Below are positions 35,956 through 45,000 of a DNA stretch of 64,000 bases, one piece after another. The position numbers and the translations under genes are program-made. The DNA lies in the NCBI RefSeq assembly GCF_020164955.1, contig NZ_JAIUHG010000009.1:62001-126000 (forward strand). The letters are read 5' to 3'. The stretch's first letter is position 1. Each line of letters begins with the position of its first letter. Under the pieces are notes generated by a model that saw only the letters and a program-made list of their open reading frames with translations, did not search any database and had not been told where the DNA came from. The DNA is from Mesorhizobium sp. CA8. GTDB taxonomy: Bacteria; Pseudomonadota; Alphaproteobacteria; Rhizobiales; Rhizobiaceae.

Positions 35956-36360
35956 TCACATCGTCCAATCTTCCACGCGCAGGCCCTCAACCCGTGCAAA
36001 CTCGCCAGTATTGTTGGTGATGACAGCGAGTTCACGGGCCTTGGCCTGACCGGCGATCAAGGCGTCGTACGGGCCGATGGGTGTTCCCTTCGCAGCAAGG
36101 GCCGCCCGGATTTCTCCAGCGACGAAAGCGTCATGCAGGTCGAAATCGAGGATTGGAAAATCGGCGATCATCAGACGTAAGGTTTCGAGATTATGCTGCA
36201 CCTTGGCGCTCTTGTGTGCACCGAAGTAAAGCTCATGAACGACGATCGAGGACAGGCCAATGCTGCCTTGCGGGCTGTCGAGAACGCGCCTGACCAGCTG
36301 ATCCGATTTACGCCCGATCAATGCGATGACCGCGTTCGTGTCGAGGACATAGGAAATCAC
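35956..36360 (-). CDS. vapC: VapC-type PIN-domain toxin
   Basis: The 134-residue PIN ribonuclease keeps its acidic active site: D7 (YVLDTNAV), E43 (VVHELYFG), D99 (GPYDALIAG) and the TNNTGEF segment near residue 115. VapC toxins cleave tRNA or rRNA. Its start overlaps the vapB stop by four bases (ATGA), the standard coupling of the pair. It should be kept inactive by VapB and may stabilise the replicon. Confidence 0.9.
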   Translation of the reverse strand: MISYVLDTNAVIALIGRKSDQLVRRVLDSPQGSIGLSSIVVHELYFGAHKSAKVQHNLETLRLMIADFPILDFDLHDAFVAGEIRAALAAKGTPIGPYDALIAGQAKARELAVITNNTGEFARVEGLRVEDWTM

Positions 36361-36617
36361 GAAAATACCGCGTCAAGCTCCGGCCGATCCTGCTCTTCCG
36401 GCTGCTGCCGGCCATCCGCCATAAAATCGGGGCTTGTTCCGCGGGCCAACGCCGCCTTCAGCGATGTCCATGCCTCCTCGGTCTCGATATGCGGGCGAAG
36501 GATTAGCGCATCGCCTTCCTGCGTGATTTCCACGCGCTCCACATTGAAACGAAATTCCTTCGGCAGGCGAACGGCTTGCGAATTGCCAGTCTGAAAAACT
36601 CGGGCGAGATGAGGCAT
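36357..36617 (-). CDS. vapB: VapB-type AbrB-fold antitoxin
   Basis: The 86-residue protein has an N-terminal SpoVT/AbrB DNA-binding fold (ARVFQTGNSQAVRLPKEFRF) and a C-terminal tail that should wrap the PIN toxin. The ATG at 36617 is chosen because family members begin just before this motif. Two palindromic boxes start 15 bases upstream, as expected for autorepression. Confidence 0.87.
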   Translation of the reverse strand: MPHLARVFQTGNSQAVRLPKEFRFNVERVEITQEGDALILRPHIETEEAWTSLKAALARGTSPDFMADGRQQPEEQDRPELDAVFS

Positions 36618-36631
36618 GACTATTCTTCCGA

Positions 36632-36655
36632 CGTATATACGATCACGTATATACG
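36632..36655 (-). promoter_or_regulatory. vapBC operator: two CGTATATACG palindromes
   Basis: CGTATATACG occurs at 36632-36641 and again at 36646-36655. Each is a perfect palindrome and the two are 14 bases apart. They lie directly upstream of the vapB start and are the likely binding sites of the VapB-VapC complex. Confidence 0.75.
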
Positions 36656-37405
36656 TCATTGCGGCCTTTGCTTCAAGACGCGAGATCCGGGCGCATCCAG
36701 TGCGGCCGACCCGATCTCTATTCCGCCACCAGGCAGCCTGCAAAGCCAGCATTCGCGACCGAAGGCATGGCGATCCCCTTGCGAGGGGACCGCGCGGAAA
36801 CGCGCCCTGCGAACCGATCCCGACAGCGCGAGACCGCTAGCTCGCCGACCATTGGTGTGCCTGACTCCACCGACGGTCGGGTGTCCGGACGTTGGCAGGG
36901 CGGGGTCTCCCAAAGATCGCCCCTGCGACGGCGGCATGGATACCTCCACCAAGATATTGCAGCGCGGCTTGAATGCGGCGATACGGCTCCAGTCCGGACC
37001 GACCTCGCGGACCGTTTAAGGGGATGATGCGGAAGGGGCCGTCATGCGCTTAAAGCGGCCGGGAACGGGCGAGTGCAGGGTGTGGATCGACATGGTGATG
37101 GAGCGTTCAGAAGCGCGCGACCGATATCCGCAGCGCTGGACCGGACGGCCATAATGGGTATTCGCTCCCTTCGGCTGCCCCGAACCATTCCCGTTATGTC
37201 GCTCGTATAGACGACCGTCTGCTTTTGCGGCCAACCCCTGACGGGGTAAGACTCGCCCGAAATTTTTGCAAAATTCGATTTCGGTTTCTTTGTCCTGGCG
37301 GAAAATAGAATTTTGCAAAATTTTCGGCCGAGCTGACCGCAGCAGATCGGCCGTCTCTTCGTGCGCCATCGGGAATGGTCCCGAGCAACCGAAGGAGACA
37401 GAACC
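36656..37405. other. Long intergenic region between vapBC and the DUF736 gene
   Basis: No gene can be supported in these 750 bases, although long GC-rich frames are open on both strands without ribosome sites. The region holds the inverted repeat at 37256-37328, and its last 80 bases provide the GAAGGAGACAG ribosome site of the DUF736 gene. Confidence 0.45.
37256..37328. repeat. AT-rich inverted repeat containing TTTTGCAAAA palindromes
   Basis: The left arm (37256-37276) and right arm (37308-37328) are near-perfect inverted copies; each contains TTTTGCAAAA, itself a palindrome, and they are separated by 31 bases. The AT-rich island stands out in GC-rich DNA about 80 bases before the DUF736 start. 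It is probably a regulator-binding site or a promoter element. Confidence 0.6.
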
Positions 37406-37729
37406 ATGGCCACCACGATCGCAACCCTGACGCAGAAGACCGACGGCTCTCTCGAAGGCGTCTTCGCCACTATCCGGGTCAACGCCCCGATCGCCATCGT
37501 CCCGAACGGCCAGAAGGCAAGCGACGAAGCCCCCGACTTCCGCGTCATCCACCGCCGGACCGGCTTCGAGATCGGCGCGGGGTGGAACCGCATCGCCCGC
37601 CAGACCGGCGAGGAATACCTTTCGGTGAAGCTGGAAGCCCCGGAGATCGGCGTGATCTTCGGCAACCTCGCTCCCGCCCCAGGCGGCGATCCGAGCAAGA
37701 AGGTGATCCTCTGGAACAACCCGAACTGA
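37406..37729 (+). CDS. DUF736 family protein
   Basis: The 107-residue protein matches DUF736, a small family widespread on rhizobial and other alphaproteobacterial plasmids (TDGSLEGVFATIRVNAPIAI, then APDFRVIHRRTGFEIGAGW). A GAAGGAG ribosome site lies upstream. Its function is unknown. A strong hairpin follows directly after it, so it is probably transcribed alone. Confidence 0.9.
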   Translation: MATTIATLTQKTDGSLEGVFATIRVNAPIAIVPNGQKASDEAPDFRVIHRRTGFEIGAGWNRIARQTGEEYLSVKLEAPEIGVIFGNLAPAPGGDPSKKVILWNNPN

Positions 37730-37738
37730 ACGGCAAGC

Positions 37739-37768
37739 AACCGGCCCCGAGCAATCGGGGCCGGTTTC
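37739..37768 (+). terminator. Hairpin terminator after the DUF736 gene
   Basis: The 12-pair stem AACCGGCCCCGA/TCGGGGCCGGTT with a GCAA loop begins nine bases after the DUF736 stop; only TTTCG follows. It is a GC-rich hairpin with a short T-run, a probable terminator. Confidence 0.7.
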
Positions 37769-38052
37769 GCCGCTCAATGTCAGGGTCGTTCCGCGGTCGT
37801 TGGAGCGAAAGCGGGCATCGAGCCCGATTTCGCTCCTTCTCGTTGCCACACGGGCGAGGACCTTTCTGCTCAGAACGCCAAGTCTGCCATGAGGCACTCG
37901 TGCCGCGTCAAGGACGAGCGGTCCCCCCAAAATTCTACGAATTTCGGCTCCCCCGCTCGCCGCCTCCGGCGGTCGCTACGCGATCCTTGACCCGACCCGA
38001 TCCTCACGGCCCGCGCGCGTCATCTTTCACATCAACAAAGGAGATGACGACC

Positions 38053-38223
38053 ATGACGATTTCCATCGAACAGCACATCGAGGAACTGCGGGCCGAGCTG
38101 CGCAATGCCGTCTACCGCGACGAGCGTCGCTGGATGGAGGCGGAACTGGCGCAGGCCCAAGCGGAACTGGAGGCGGCGATCACCGCACAGGACGCCGGGA
38201 TCGAGGCCGAGCCTCCCCACTGA
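38053..38223 (+). CDS. Small coiled-coil protein of unknown function
   Basis: The 56-residue acidic protein is almost wholly predicted helix (EQHIEELRAELRNAVYRDER, then WMEAELAQAQAELEAAI). AAAGGAG at 38037-38043 is nine bases before the ATG at 38053; an ATG at 38044 is too close to it. I do not recognise a named family. Its position between DUF736 and a WGR gene suggests a plasmid backbone role. Confidence 0.65.
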   Translation: MTISIEQHIEELRAELRNAVYRDERRWMEAELAQAQAELEAAITAQDAGIEAEPPH

Positions 38224-38575
38224 GGGAGGCTTTTGCCTGAACGCCCGGTTTGCCACCCCCGGATCGACCGGGGTGGCAAACCAGAAGCTTCGCTTCGCCA
38301 GGCATCGCTCTCCTGCGCCCATCAGGCGCGGACGGTCTGGTCTTGTATCCACGCGCCCTCTTTGCCCGCAGCAGCTCGAGAAACATCGACACGGCCTCTT
38401 CCTCCCGGTCGAAGTGATGAACCATCGACTGTCCGCCGCAGCCGATGCGCCCCCAACGGCGTGTCAGGCAGGGAGTGCCGAACAAGGTCGTTTCGATGGC
38501 AAGCGCATAGAAGCGCGCCATGTTTCGAGCGGCGTCCGTGCGTTCGACATAAAGCCGATAGGGCTGAGCGAGCAT
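38180..38575 (-). CDS. WGR-domain protein with run-on C-terminus
   Basis: The first 80 residues form a WGR domain (LYVERTDAARNMARFYALAI, then LTRRWGRIG and HHFDREEEAVSMFLELL), a nucleic-acid-binding module also found in PARPs and plasmid proteins. After YKTRPSA the frame runs on for about 50 residues through a strong hairpin (38248-38281) and into the 3' end of the convergent gene, which suggests that the normal stop was lost. The ATG at 38575 is chosen because the WGR core begins there. Confidence 0.75.
   Translation of the reverse strand: MLAQPYRLYVERTDAARNMARFYALAIETTLFGTPCLTRRWGRIGCGGQSMVHHFDREEEAVSMFLELLRAKRARGYKTRPSAPDGRRRAMPGEAKLLVCHPGRSGGGKPGVQAKASLSGEARPRSRRPVR
38248..38281. terminator. 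Bidirectional hairpin between convergent genes
   Basis: GTTTGCCACCCCCGG and CCGGGGTGGCAAAC form a stem of about 14 pairs with an ATCGA loop. It lies 25 bases after the stop of the small coiled-coil gene and could end transcription from both sides, although the WGR frame passes through it. Confidence 0.6.
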
Positions 38576-38979
38576 GGGACAAGAATCGCTGATCGGCAAA
38601 TGCCCGTCCAACGACACTTATGAATCGTTTGTCGCGCAGCGATTCGTTTTCGTGATGGATTGCCCGTCCTCTCAAAGCCGGTTTCGGCGAACCGCCTCCG
38701 GCGGCCGGGCTCTATTCGCTCGGCTTCGCGTCGCTCACGGAGCCCGCTGCGCGGTCTCCGCCTCCGGTTACGATCCCTTTCGCTGGCGAGCGCGGGCCGG
38801 CGTCGACCGGCCGCTTCGCTTCGCTATAAGGGCTCCCGCGCCCCCGAGTCCTGGCAGATCCCACGTGCGACCTGTTCTTGCTTTGATCTCTCTTGCGATT
38901 TAGACTCTCGCATTCTCGATAGTTTGGCTCAGTCGGCCAACCGACAGGACCAGCGCAAGCGATCAAGCGAGGTGGCACG
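38576..38979. other. Intergenic stretch before the membrane-protein gene
   Basis: These 404 bases hold no supportable gene. They should contain the promoter of the leftward WGR gene and that of the rightward membrane-protein gene. Short GC-rich frames are open on both strands without ribosome sites. Confidence 0.4.
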
Positions 38980-39462
38980 ATGAGCGAAATTCAGCCTGCT
39001 GCCGGCAAGGACCTTCGGGTTGGACGAACAAACCCGGGTCTTTGCTTGCTACGGCTTTTCGCCCGCCTGCTTGGCACCATCGTCGTCGGAAGCGTGGTGA
39101 CCGTATTTTACTGCGCGTGGCATCTGTCCTTTCTTGCGCTCTGCATGTTCCGCCCTGTCGTCAATCTGCTTGTCCCTGCCGGGCTCGTCATGGTTCCGCT
39201 CTCGATCGCGGCCTTCGTGAAACCCGAAGCCGCGAACGGGATCCCGTTCTGGGCCATTCTCCTGATGGCGATCGGCGTCGTCGGCATTGCCACGGGCTAT
39301 GCGAAATTGTCGACTGGTGCACGCCACCGGGTGAGACCGATCCGTTCGAACGCCATCGCCGTCGCCACTGGCGCTGACGTTTTCCGCGACCTTGATGGTG
39401 CTCACGGCTTGACGAAGCGATTGGCCTTGGCCGCCTCGTTCATCTCCTTGCGCCGGAAATAG
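38980..39462 (+). CDS. Hypothetical membrane protein
   Basis: The 160-residue protein has three hydrophobic segments at roughly residues 25-55, 62-80 and 88-108 (for example LLGTIVVGSVVTVFYCAW and IPFWAILLMAIGVVGIATGY), suggesting an inner-membrane protein. It starts at an ATG after GAGGTGG. Its last 60 bases overlap the 3' end of traG on the other strand. I do not recognise the family; its place beside traG hints at a role in transfer. Confidence 0.6.
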   Translation: MSEIQPAAGKDLRVGRTNPGLCLLRLFARLLGTIVVGSVVTVFYCAWHLSFLALCMFRPVVNLLVPAGLVMVPLSIAAFVKPEAANGIPFWAILLMAIGVVGIATGYAKLSTGARHRVRPIRSNAIAVATGADVFRDLDGAHGLTKRLALAASFISLRRK

Positions 39463-41315
39463 ATCGCACGGCCGCAGCGGATCGGACTGTGGCCCTGCAC
39501 GATGATGATCTGCTCGTCCTTGCGCATGGATTGGGTGATCTCGTGCGGCATGATCAGCGGCCGACGCTGGAAGTTCACACTCTCGGATTTGCGCGAGCTG
39601 GCGTTTTTCACGTCCCAGCCGATGTTGCGCGAGCTCCCCTTCACCTCGACCGTCATTTCCCCGCATTGCGCCGAGACGTTGCGCGCCGTGTCGAGCGCCT
39701 TGATCGCGGCGTAGCTTGCGAAGGCGCATCCGTCGATCCACGACGTCGCGCCGTCTTTGCCAAAATGCCGCTCCATCTGCCCGACGGACTGGTACATCAG
39801 CATCATGCTGATGCCGTATTTGCGGCCACGGTCGCGGGCCTCCTCCAGCACGCGCATGTATCCGAGCAGATCGACCTCATCGAGCATGAACAGCGCCCGG
39901 CGCCTGAAGCCACCGTCGGCCTGGATCATGGCGTTGACCAGCGAGCCGATGATCACACGGCCAATGCCGGGATAGGAGCGCAGGATCGATGCCGGGATAT
40001 TGAGGAAAACGTCCTTTTTGCCCGATACGATGTCGCTCGACCGGAACGCGTTGCCGCAGACAAGCGCCGCGTAGCTGTCAAGCGACAACCATTGCGTATC
40101 CTTCGATGCGGTTGAATACACGCCCGAGAACGTCTGCTCGGTCATGTTGGTGAAGACGCCGAGGGTCTCGCGAATGAAGGCGGACGCGGAATGCTCCTGG
40201 ATGTCGCGCAGCATTGCCAGCACCGAGGGCTCCGGCTCGGAAACGATCTGCCTCAGGCTGCGCAAATTGCGCCGGCCGGCATAGTCGGGCGACAGCATCA
40301 CATGGGCGAGAAACCCGGTCAGGAGATTATGCGCCTGGTTCTGGAAGTAGGAGCCGGTTGAATTTTCGAAGCGTACGCTTTCCGACAGCAGCATATGCGC
40401 GACGCCGACAATATCTTCTTCCTTCTGACGCGAGGTCCCAATCGCGTCGAGCACGTTGAAGCCCATGACCGGGTTCGTCGGATCGAGCACCATCACCTCG
40501 CGGCCGAGCGCGCGGGTTCTGTGCTCGGCCACCATCGGCGCGACCTCGGTGGAGGGGTCGAGGCAGATCAGCGGCCCGGTGTAGCGCAGCGCCGTCGGCA
40601 CGACATTGCTTGTGGTCTTGTAGCCGCCCGACCCGGCGAAGAAGAGCATATGGGTGGAATCGAAATTCTGCTTGTAGGTGAGCAGTGGCGCCTTGCCGCC
40701 TTGCCCCCATGTCGCCGGGTCGTTCGGATCGAACGGCAGCTCATGGACGATTTCCTTGTCGACACGGTAGCGCTCGCCGACGACGATCTCGCCATCAGGC
40801 GGAAACAGTTTTGCCGCCGCTGGCATCGGCAGCCAGTCCGCGTCTCCGAAGGTGCCGCGCCTGGCGCGTTTCACCGGTTCGGGAACGACGGTGGAAATGC
40901 GTGCGGCAACCGCCACCGCCATGAAGCCGGCGATCGCGCCGATGACGGCAACCATGTCGAGATAGGACAGCGCCTGGTCCCACGACACCGCGCCGCCTTC
41001 TACCGACGGGGCCAGCCTGCCGAATTCGCGCAGCGCGTAAAAGCCGGCCACCATCAGAAAGCAGACGAGGCTCGCCATCGCGACCGGCCTGCGCCGGTGC
41101 AATGGCAACGCCCAAACGGCCAACAGGCCGGCAAGCGGCCCGAACAAAAGCGCCGGCACGGGCGACGCCCGCAGGAACCAATACTCGGTCTTGCCTGACA
41201 TGCCCGCTGCCAGTTCCGGCCAGCGCCACCCAACCACATAAACGGCGAAAGCGCTGATGGCGATCGGCACGAGGACGAGCAACAGGCTCGGATGCGGTTT
41301 TGCCTCCACGGTCAT
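39402..41315 (-). CDS. traG: Conjugative transfer coupling protein TraG (VirD4/TraD family)
   Basis: The 637-residue protein has N-terminal membrane helices (about residues 10-30, 55-70, 80-95 and 120-140) and a cytoplasmic ATPase domain with Walker A GSGGYKTT (228-235) and Walker B LFMLDEVD (D479, E480). Type IV coupling proteins bring the relaxase-DNA complex to the mating channel. It overlaps traD by four bases in the traC-traD-traG order of Ti and rhizobial plasmids. The trb/virB channel genes are not in the window. Confidence 0.93.
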   Translation of the reverse strand: MTVEAKPHPSLLLVLVPIAISAFAVYVVGWRWPELAAGMSGKTEYWFLRASPVPALLFGPLAGLLAVWALPLHRRRPVAMASLVCFLMVAGFYALREFGRLAPSVEGGAVSWDQALSYLDMVAVIGAIAGFMAVAVAARISTVVPEPVKRARRGTFGDADWLPMPAAAKLFPPDGEIVVGERYRVDKEIVHELPFDPNDPATWGQGGKAPLLTYKQNFDSTHMLFFAGSGGYKTTSNVVPTALRYTGPLICLDPSTEVAPMVAEHRTRALGREVMVLDPTNPVMGFNVLDAIGTSRQKEEDIVGVAHMLLSESVRFENSTGSYFQNQAHNLLTGFLAHVMLSPDYAGRRNLRSLRQIVSEPEPSVLAMLRDIQEHSASAFIRETLGVFTNMTEQTFSGVYSTASKDTQWLSLDSYAALVCGNAFRSSDIVSGKKDVFLNIPASILRSYPGIGRVIIGSLVNAMIQADGGFRRRALFMLDEVDLLGYMRVLEEARDRGRKYGISMMLMYQSVGQMERHFGKDGATSWIDGCAFASYAAIKALDTARNVSAQCGEMTVEVKGSSRNIGWDVKNASSRKSESVNFQRRPLIMPHEITQSMRKDEQIIIVQGHSPIRCGRAIYFRRKEMNEAAKANRFVKP

Positions 41316-41545
41316 GCCGGAGTCTCCATGCTCAGCCGGAAACCAGCATCAGGTGCAGGAACCTTGAAAGCAACCTCGCCGAGATCGCGCAGCCGTCGAT
41401 GCTCGGCCGAACCCGGCGTGACGCCTGCCAGCTCAAGAAGACCTCCGAGCAGAAATGCCCGGTCCGCCTTCGACAGGCCCGCCCTGACGACGATGCCGCC
41501 GAGCAGGAATTTTTCGCGGGCCTCGCGCTTGCGGTCAACCGTCAT
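41312..41545 (-). CDS. traD: Conjugal transfer protein TraD (Ti-plasmid type)
   Basis: The 77-residue protein matches the short TraD of Ti and rhizobial plasmids (KREAREKFLLGGIVVRAGLS, then RAFLLGGLLELAG), which has no relation to the F-plasmid coupling protein of the same name. GGAGG precedes the ATG at 41545. It overlaps traC by 11 bases and traG by four. It is an accessory factor of DNA processing. Confidence 0.85.
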   Translation of the reverse strand: MTVDRKREAREKFLLGGIVVRAGLSKADRAFLLGGLLELAGVTPGSAEHRRLRDLGEVAFKVPAPDAGFRLSMETPA

Positions 41546-41822
41546 GAGAAACCTCCGCCGCCGTTCCAGACCCGCTAACTGCTGATCGACGCGGCGAAGC
41601 AGTTGGACCGGTAGCCCCTTTCTTCTCCGCTTTGCGAAATCGGGCAGTGATCTCCTCGAAGACCGCGTCGAGCTCCTCGTCGGAGATCTCCATTTCCGCC
41701 AGACCCGATTTTGTCGCGGCACGCGCAAAGCGCTCGGCGGATTTGGCGATCACTGTTCGCCTGCGCTCGCGCAGTTTCTCGATCTGGGCGTCGATGTCGG
41801 AAATCGATGATTTTGCAGCCAT
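41535..41822 (-). CDS. traC: Conjugal transfer protein TraC
   Basis: The 95-residue helical protein matches TraC of Ti-type systems (SISDIDAQIEKLRERRRTVI, then AERFARAATKSGLAEMEISD). The start at 41822 is the ATG before MAAKSS. It is the first gene of the leftward traCDG operon and may help the relaxosome at the neighbouring oriT. The operator-like element lies about 45 bases upstream of its start. Confidence 0.85.
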   Translation of the reverse strand: MAAKSSISDIDAQIEKLRERRRTVIAKSAERFARAATKSGLAEMEISDEELDAVFEEITARFRKAEKKGATGPTASPRRSAVSGSGTAAEVSHDG

Positions 41823-41866
41823 GCCGGTGTCCTTGTCGGTTCGAGCAATCTGAACGACGGTGACTA

Positions 41867-41889
41867 TACTATCTAGAAACTGATAGTAA
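41867..41889. promoter_or_regulatory. Operator-like element TACTATC-N10-TAGTAA (copy 2)
   Basis: TACTATC (41867-41873) and TAGTAA (41884-41889) form a dyad between the divergent traC and traA genes, with the same half-sites and spacing as the element at 28107-28129. It is a good candidate site for coordinated control of transfer genes and the methyltransferase/helicase locus. Confidence 0.6.
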
Positions 41890-41979
41890 GATAGGCAAGT
41901 TTGCCTCATCCCGAAAACGTCGCAGCCGGAATCCGGCGATCGGCCGCCTTCTGGAAAAGCGGCATCGACCCTGCGGTTC

Positions 41980-42025
41980 GATTGGTTTGAGGGCGCAATA
42001 TACGTCGCTGGCGCGACGTGCCCGG
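41980..42025. other. oriT: Origin of transfer (oriT), Q-type, between traC and traA
   Basis: The traC-traA gap contains GAGGGCGCAATATACG (41989-42004; complement TATTGCGCCCTC), resembling the nic region of RSF1010 and Ti-plasmid oriT sites. It is followed by the inverted repeat ACGTCGC-TGGC-GCGACGT (42002-42019). In Ti and rhizobial plasmids oriT lies at this same place between divergent traCDG and traA operons. The exact nick position is not determined here. Confidence 0.8.
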
Positions 42026-42042
42026 AAGGTCTGGAGACGACA

Positions 42043-45000
42043 GTGGCGATCATGTTCGTCAGAGCGCAGGTGATCGGCAGGGGAGCGGGACGCAGCATCG
42101 TCTCGGCCGCCGCCTATCGCCATCGCGCCCGGATGATGGACGAACAGGCAGGCACGTCCTTCAGCTATCGCGGCGGCGCGTCCGAGCTGGTGCATGAAGA
42201 GCTGGCGCTGCCGGACGACATTCCCGCCTGGCTGAAGACCGCCATAGACGGGAAGACCGTTGCGGCCGCCAGCGAAGCGTTCTGGAATGCGGTCGATGCC
42301 TTCGAGACCCGAGCGGACGCGCAGCTTGCCCGCGAACTGATCATCGCCTTGCCGGAGGAATTGACCCGGGCCGAAAACATCGCCTTGGTGCGCGAGTTTG
42401 TCCGGGACAATTTTACGGCCAAGGGCATGGTCGCCGACTGGGTGTTTCACGACAAGGACGGCAATCCGCACATCCACCTGATGACCGCCTTGCGGCCGAT
42501 AACGGCCGAGGGCTTCGGGCCGAAGAAGGTGCCGGTGCTCGGCGAAGAAGGCGAGCCGCTGCGCGTCGTCACGCCCGGCCGGCCGAACGGCAAGATCGTC
42601 TACAAGCTCTGGGCCGGCGACAAGGAGACCATGAAGGCGTGGAAGATCGCCTGGGCCGAAACCGCCAGCCGGCATCTGGCGATTGCCGGCCACGAGATCC
42701 GCCTCGACGGACGCTCCTATGCCGAGCAGGGTCTCGACGGCATTGCGCAGAAACACCTTGGCCCGGAGAAGGCGGCGCTCGCCCGCAGGGGCATCGAGAT
42801 GTATTTCGCGCCGGCCGATCTGGCACGCCGGCAAGAAATGGCCGACCGGCTGCTTGCCGATCCTGAGCTTCTTTTGAAGCAGCTCGCCAATGAACGCTCC
42901 ACCTTTGATGAGAGGGATATCGCCAAGGCGCTGCATCGCTACGTCGACGATCCGGCGGATTTCGCCAATATCCGTGCCCGGCTGATGGCCTCGGACGATC
43001 TGGTGCTGCTTAAGCCGCAGCAGGTCGATAGCGAGACCGGCAAGGTTTCCGAACCGGCCGTCTTCACCACAAGAGATATCCTGCGCATCGAATATGACAT
43101 GGCGCAGTCGGCGCAGGTTTTGTCCGAACGGCGGGGCTTCGCTGTCCCTGATCTTGCTGTCGCGGCAGCGATCGAAAAGGTCGAAACACAGGATTCGCAG
43201 AAACCGTTTCGCCTCGATCCCGAGCAAGTCGATGCCGTTCGCCATGTGACCCGCGACAACGCCATCGGAGCCGTCGTAGGTCTTGCCGGCGCGGGCAAGT
43301 CGACGCTTCTCGCGGCGGCGCGGGTCGCCTGGGAAGGGGAGGGACGCCGGGTGATCGGTGCAGCCCTTGCCGGCAAGGCGGCGGAGGCACTGGAGGACAG
43401 TTCCGGCATCAGGTCGCGCACGCTGGCATCCTGGGAACTGGCATGGGCTAGTGGGCATGGACAGCTCAAACGCGGCGATGTGCTTGTCATCGACGAGGCC
43501 GGCATGATCTCCTCGCAGCAGATGGCGCGCGTGCTCAAGGCCGTTGAGGACGCCGGTGCGAAGGCCATTTTGGTCGGTGACGCCATGCAGCTTCAGCCGA
43601 TCCAGGCAGGCGCAGCGTTCCGGGCGATCAGCGAGCGGATCGGTTTCGCCGAACTTGCCGGCGTGCGCCGCCAGCGCGAACAATGGGCGCGCGAGGCCTC
43701 GCGTCTCTTCGCCCGTGGCAAGGTCGAAGAGGGCCTTGATGCCTATGCACAGCAGGGCCGCCTGGTCGAGGCCGAAACCCGTGCCGACCTCGTCGAGCGT
43801 ATCGTCGCCGATTGGATCGACGCGCGCCGCGACCTGCTTCAGAAATCTGCCGATGGCGAGGATGCGCCCCGTCTTCGTGGCGACGAACTGCTTGTATTGG
43901 CGCACACCAACGAGGATGTAAGACGTCTCAACGAATCCCTGCGCAAGGTGATGATGGAGGAGGGCGCCCTGACGGAGGCGCGCGAATTCCAGACGGCGCG
44001 CGGGCTTCGTGAATTCGCCACGGGCGATCGGATCCTCTTCCTGGAAAATGCCCGTTTCCTCGAACCCAGGGCAAAACGGCTTGGGCCGCAATATGTGAAA
44101 AACGGCATGCTCGGCACAGTCGTTTCCACCGGCGACAAGCGCGGCGATACGCTGTTGACCGTCCGTCTCGACAACGGCCGCGACCTCGTCATCAGCCAGC
44201 ATAGCTATCGCAACATCGATCACGGCTATGCCACGACCATCCACAAGTCCCAAGGCGCGACCGTCGGCCGGACCTTCGTGCTGGCCACCGGCATGATGGA
44301 CCAGCATCTGACCTATGTGTCGATGACCCGCCATCGCGATCGCGCCGACCTCTACGCGGCGCGGGAAGATTTTGCGCCGAAGCAGGAATGGGGAGGAAAG
44401 GCGCGTGTCGATCACGCCGCCGGCGTCACTGGCGAGCTGGTCGAGACCGGTCAGGCGAAGTTCCGACCGCAGGTTGAGGACTCCAAGGAGAGCCCTTATG
44501 CCGATGTGGGGGTCGATGACGGAGCCATCTATCGCGTCTGGGGCGTCAGCCTGCCGAAGGCGCTCGCCGAGGCTGGCGCCTCGACCGGTGACACCGTCAC
44601 GCTCCGCAAGGACGTTGTCGAAACCGTCAAGGTGAAAGTGCCCGTCATCGATGAAAAGGCGGGCGAGAAGCGCTTCGAGGAACGCGAGGTCGAGCGCAAC
44701 GTCTGGACCGCGGAACAGGTCGAAGCCGCCGACGTACGGCGGGAGAGGATCGAGCGGGAAAGTCGTCGGCCGGACCTCTTCAGACAACTGGTCGAGCGCC
44801 TTGGCCGGTCCGGCGCCAAGACGACGACGCTCGATTTCGAAAGCGAGGAAGGCTACCGGGCGCATGCGCGGGATTTTGCGCGGCGACGCGGCATCGACAC
44901 GCTCGCCGGCGTCGTGGCCGGGATGGAGGAGCGAGTTTCCCGGCGGCTGGCATGGATTGCGGAACGGCGCGGGCAGGTGGCAAAGCTTTGGGAGCGTGCG

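Noticed and set aside
37016..37930. A 304-codon minus-strand frame covering the DUF736 gene
   Set aside because: DUF736 on the plus strand has a good ribosome site, family match and terminator; the antisense frame has none.
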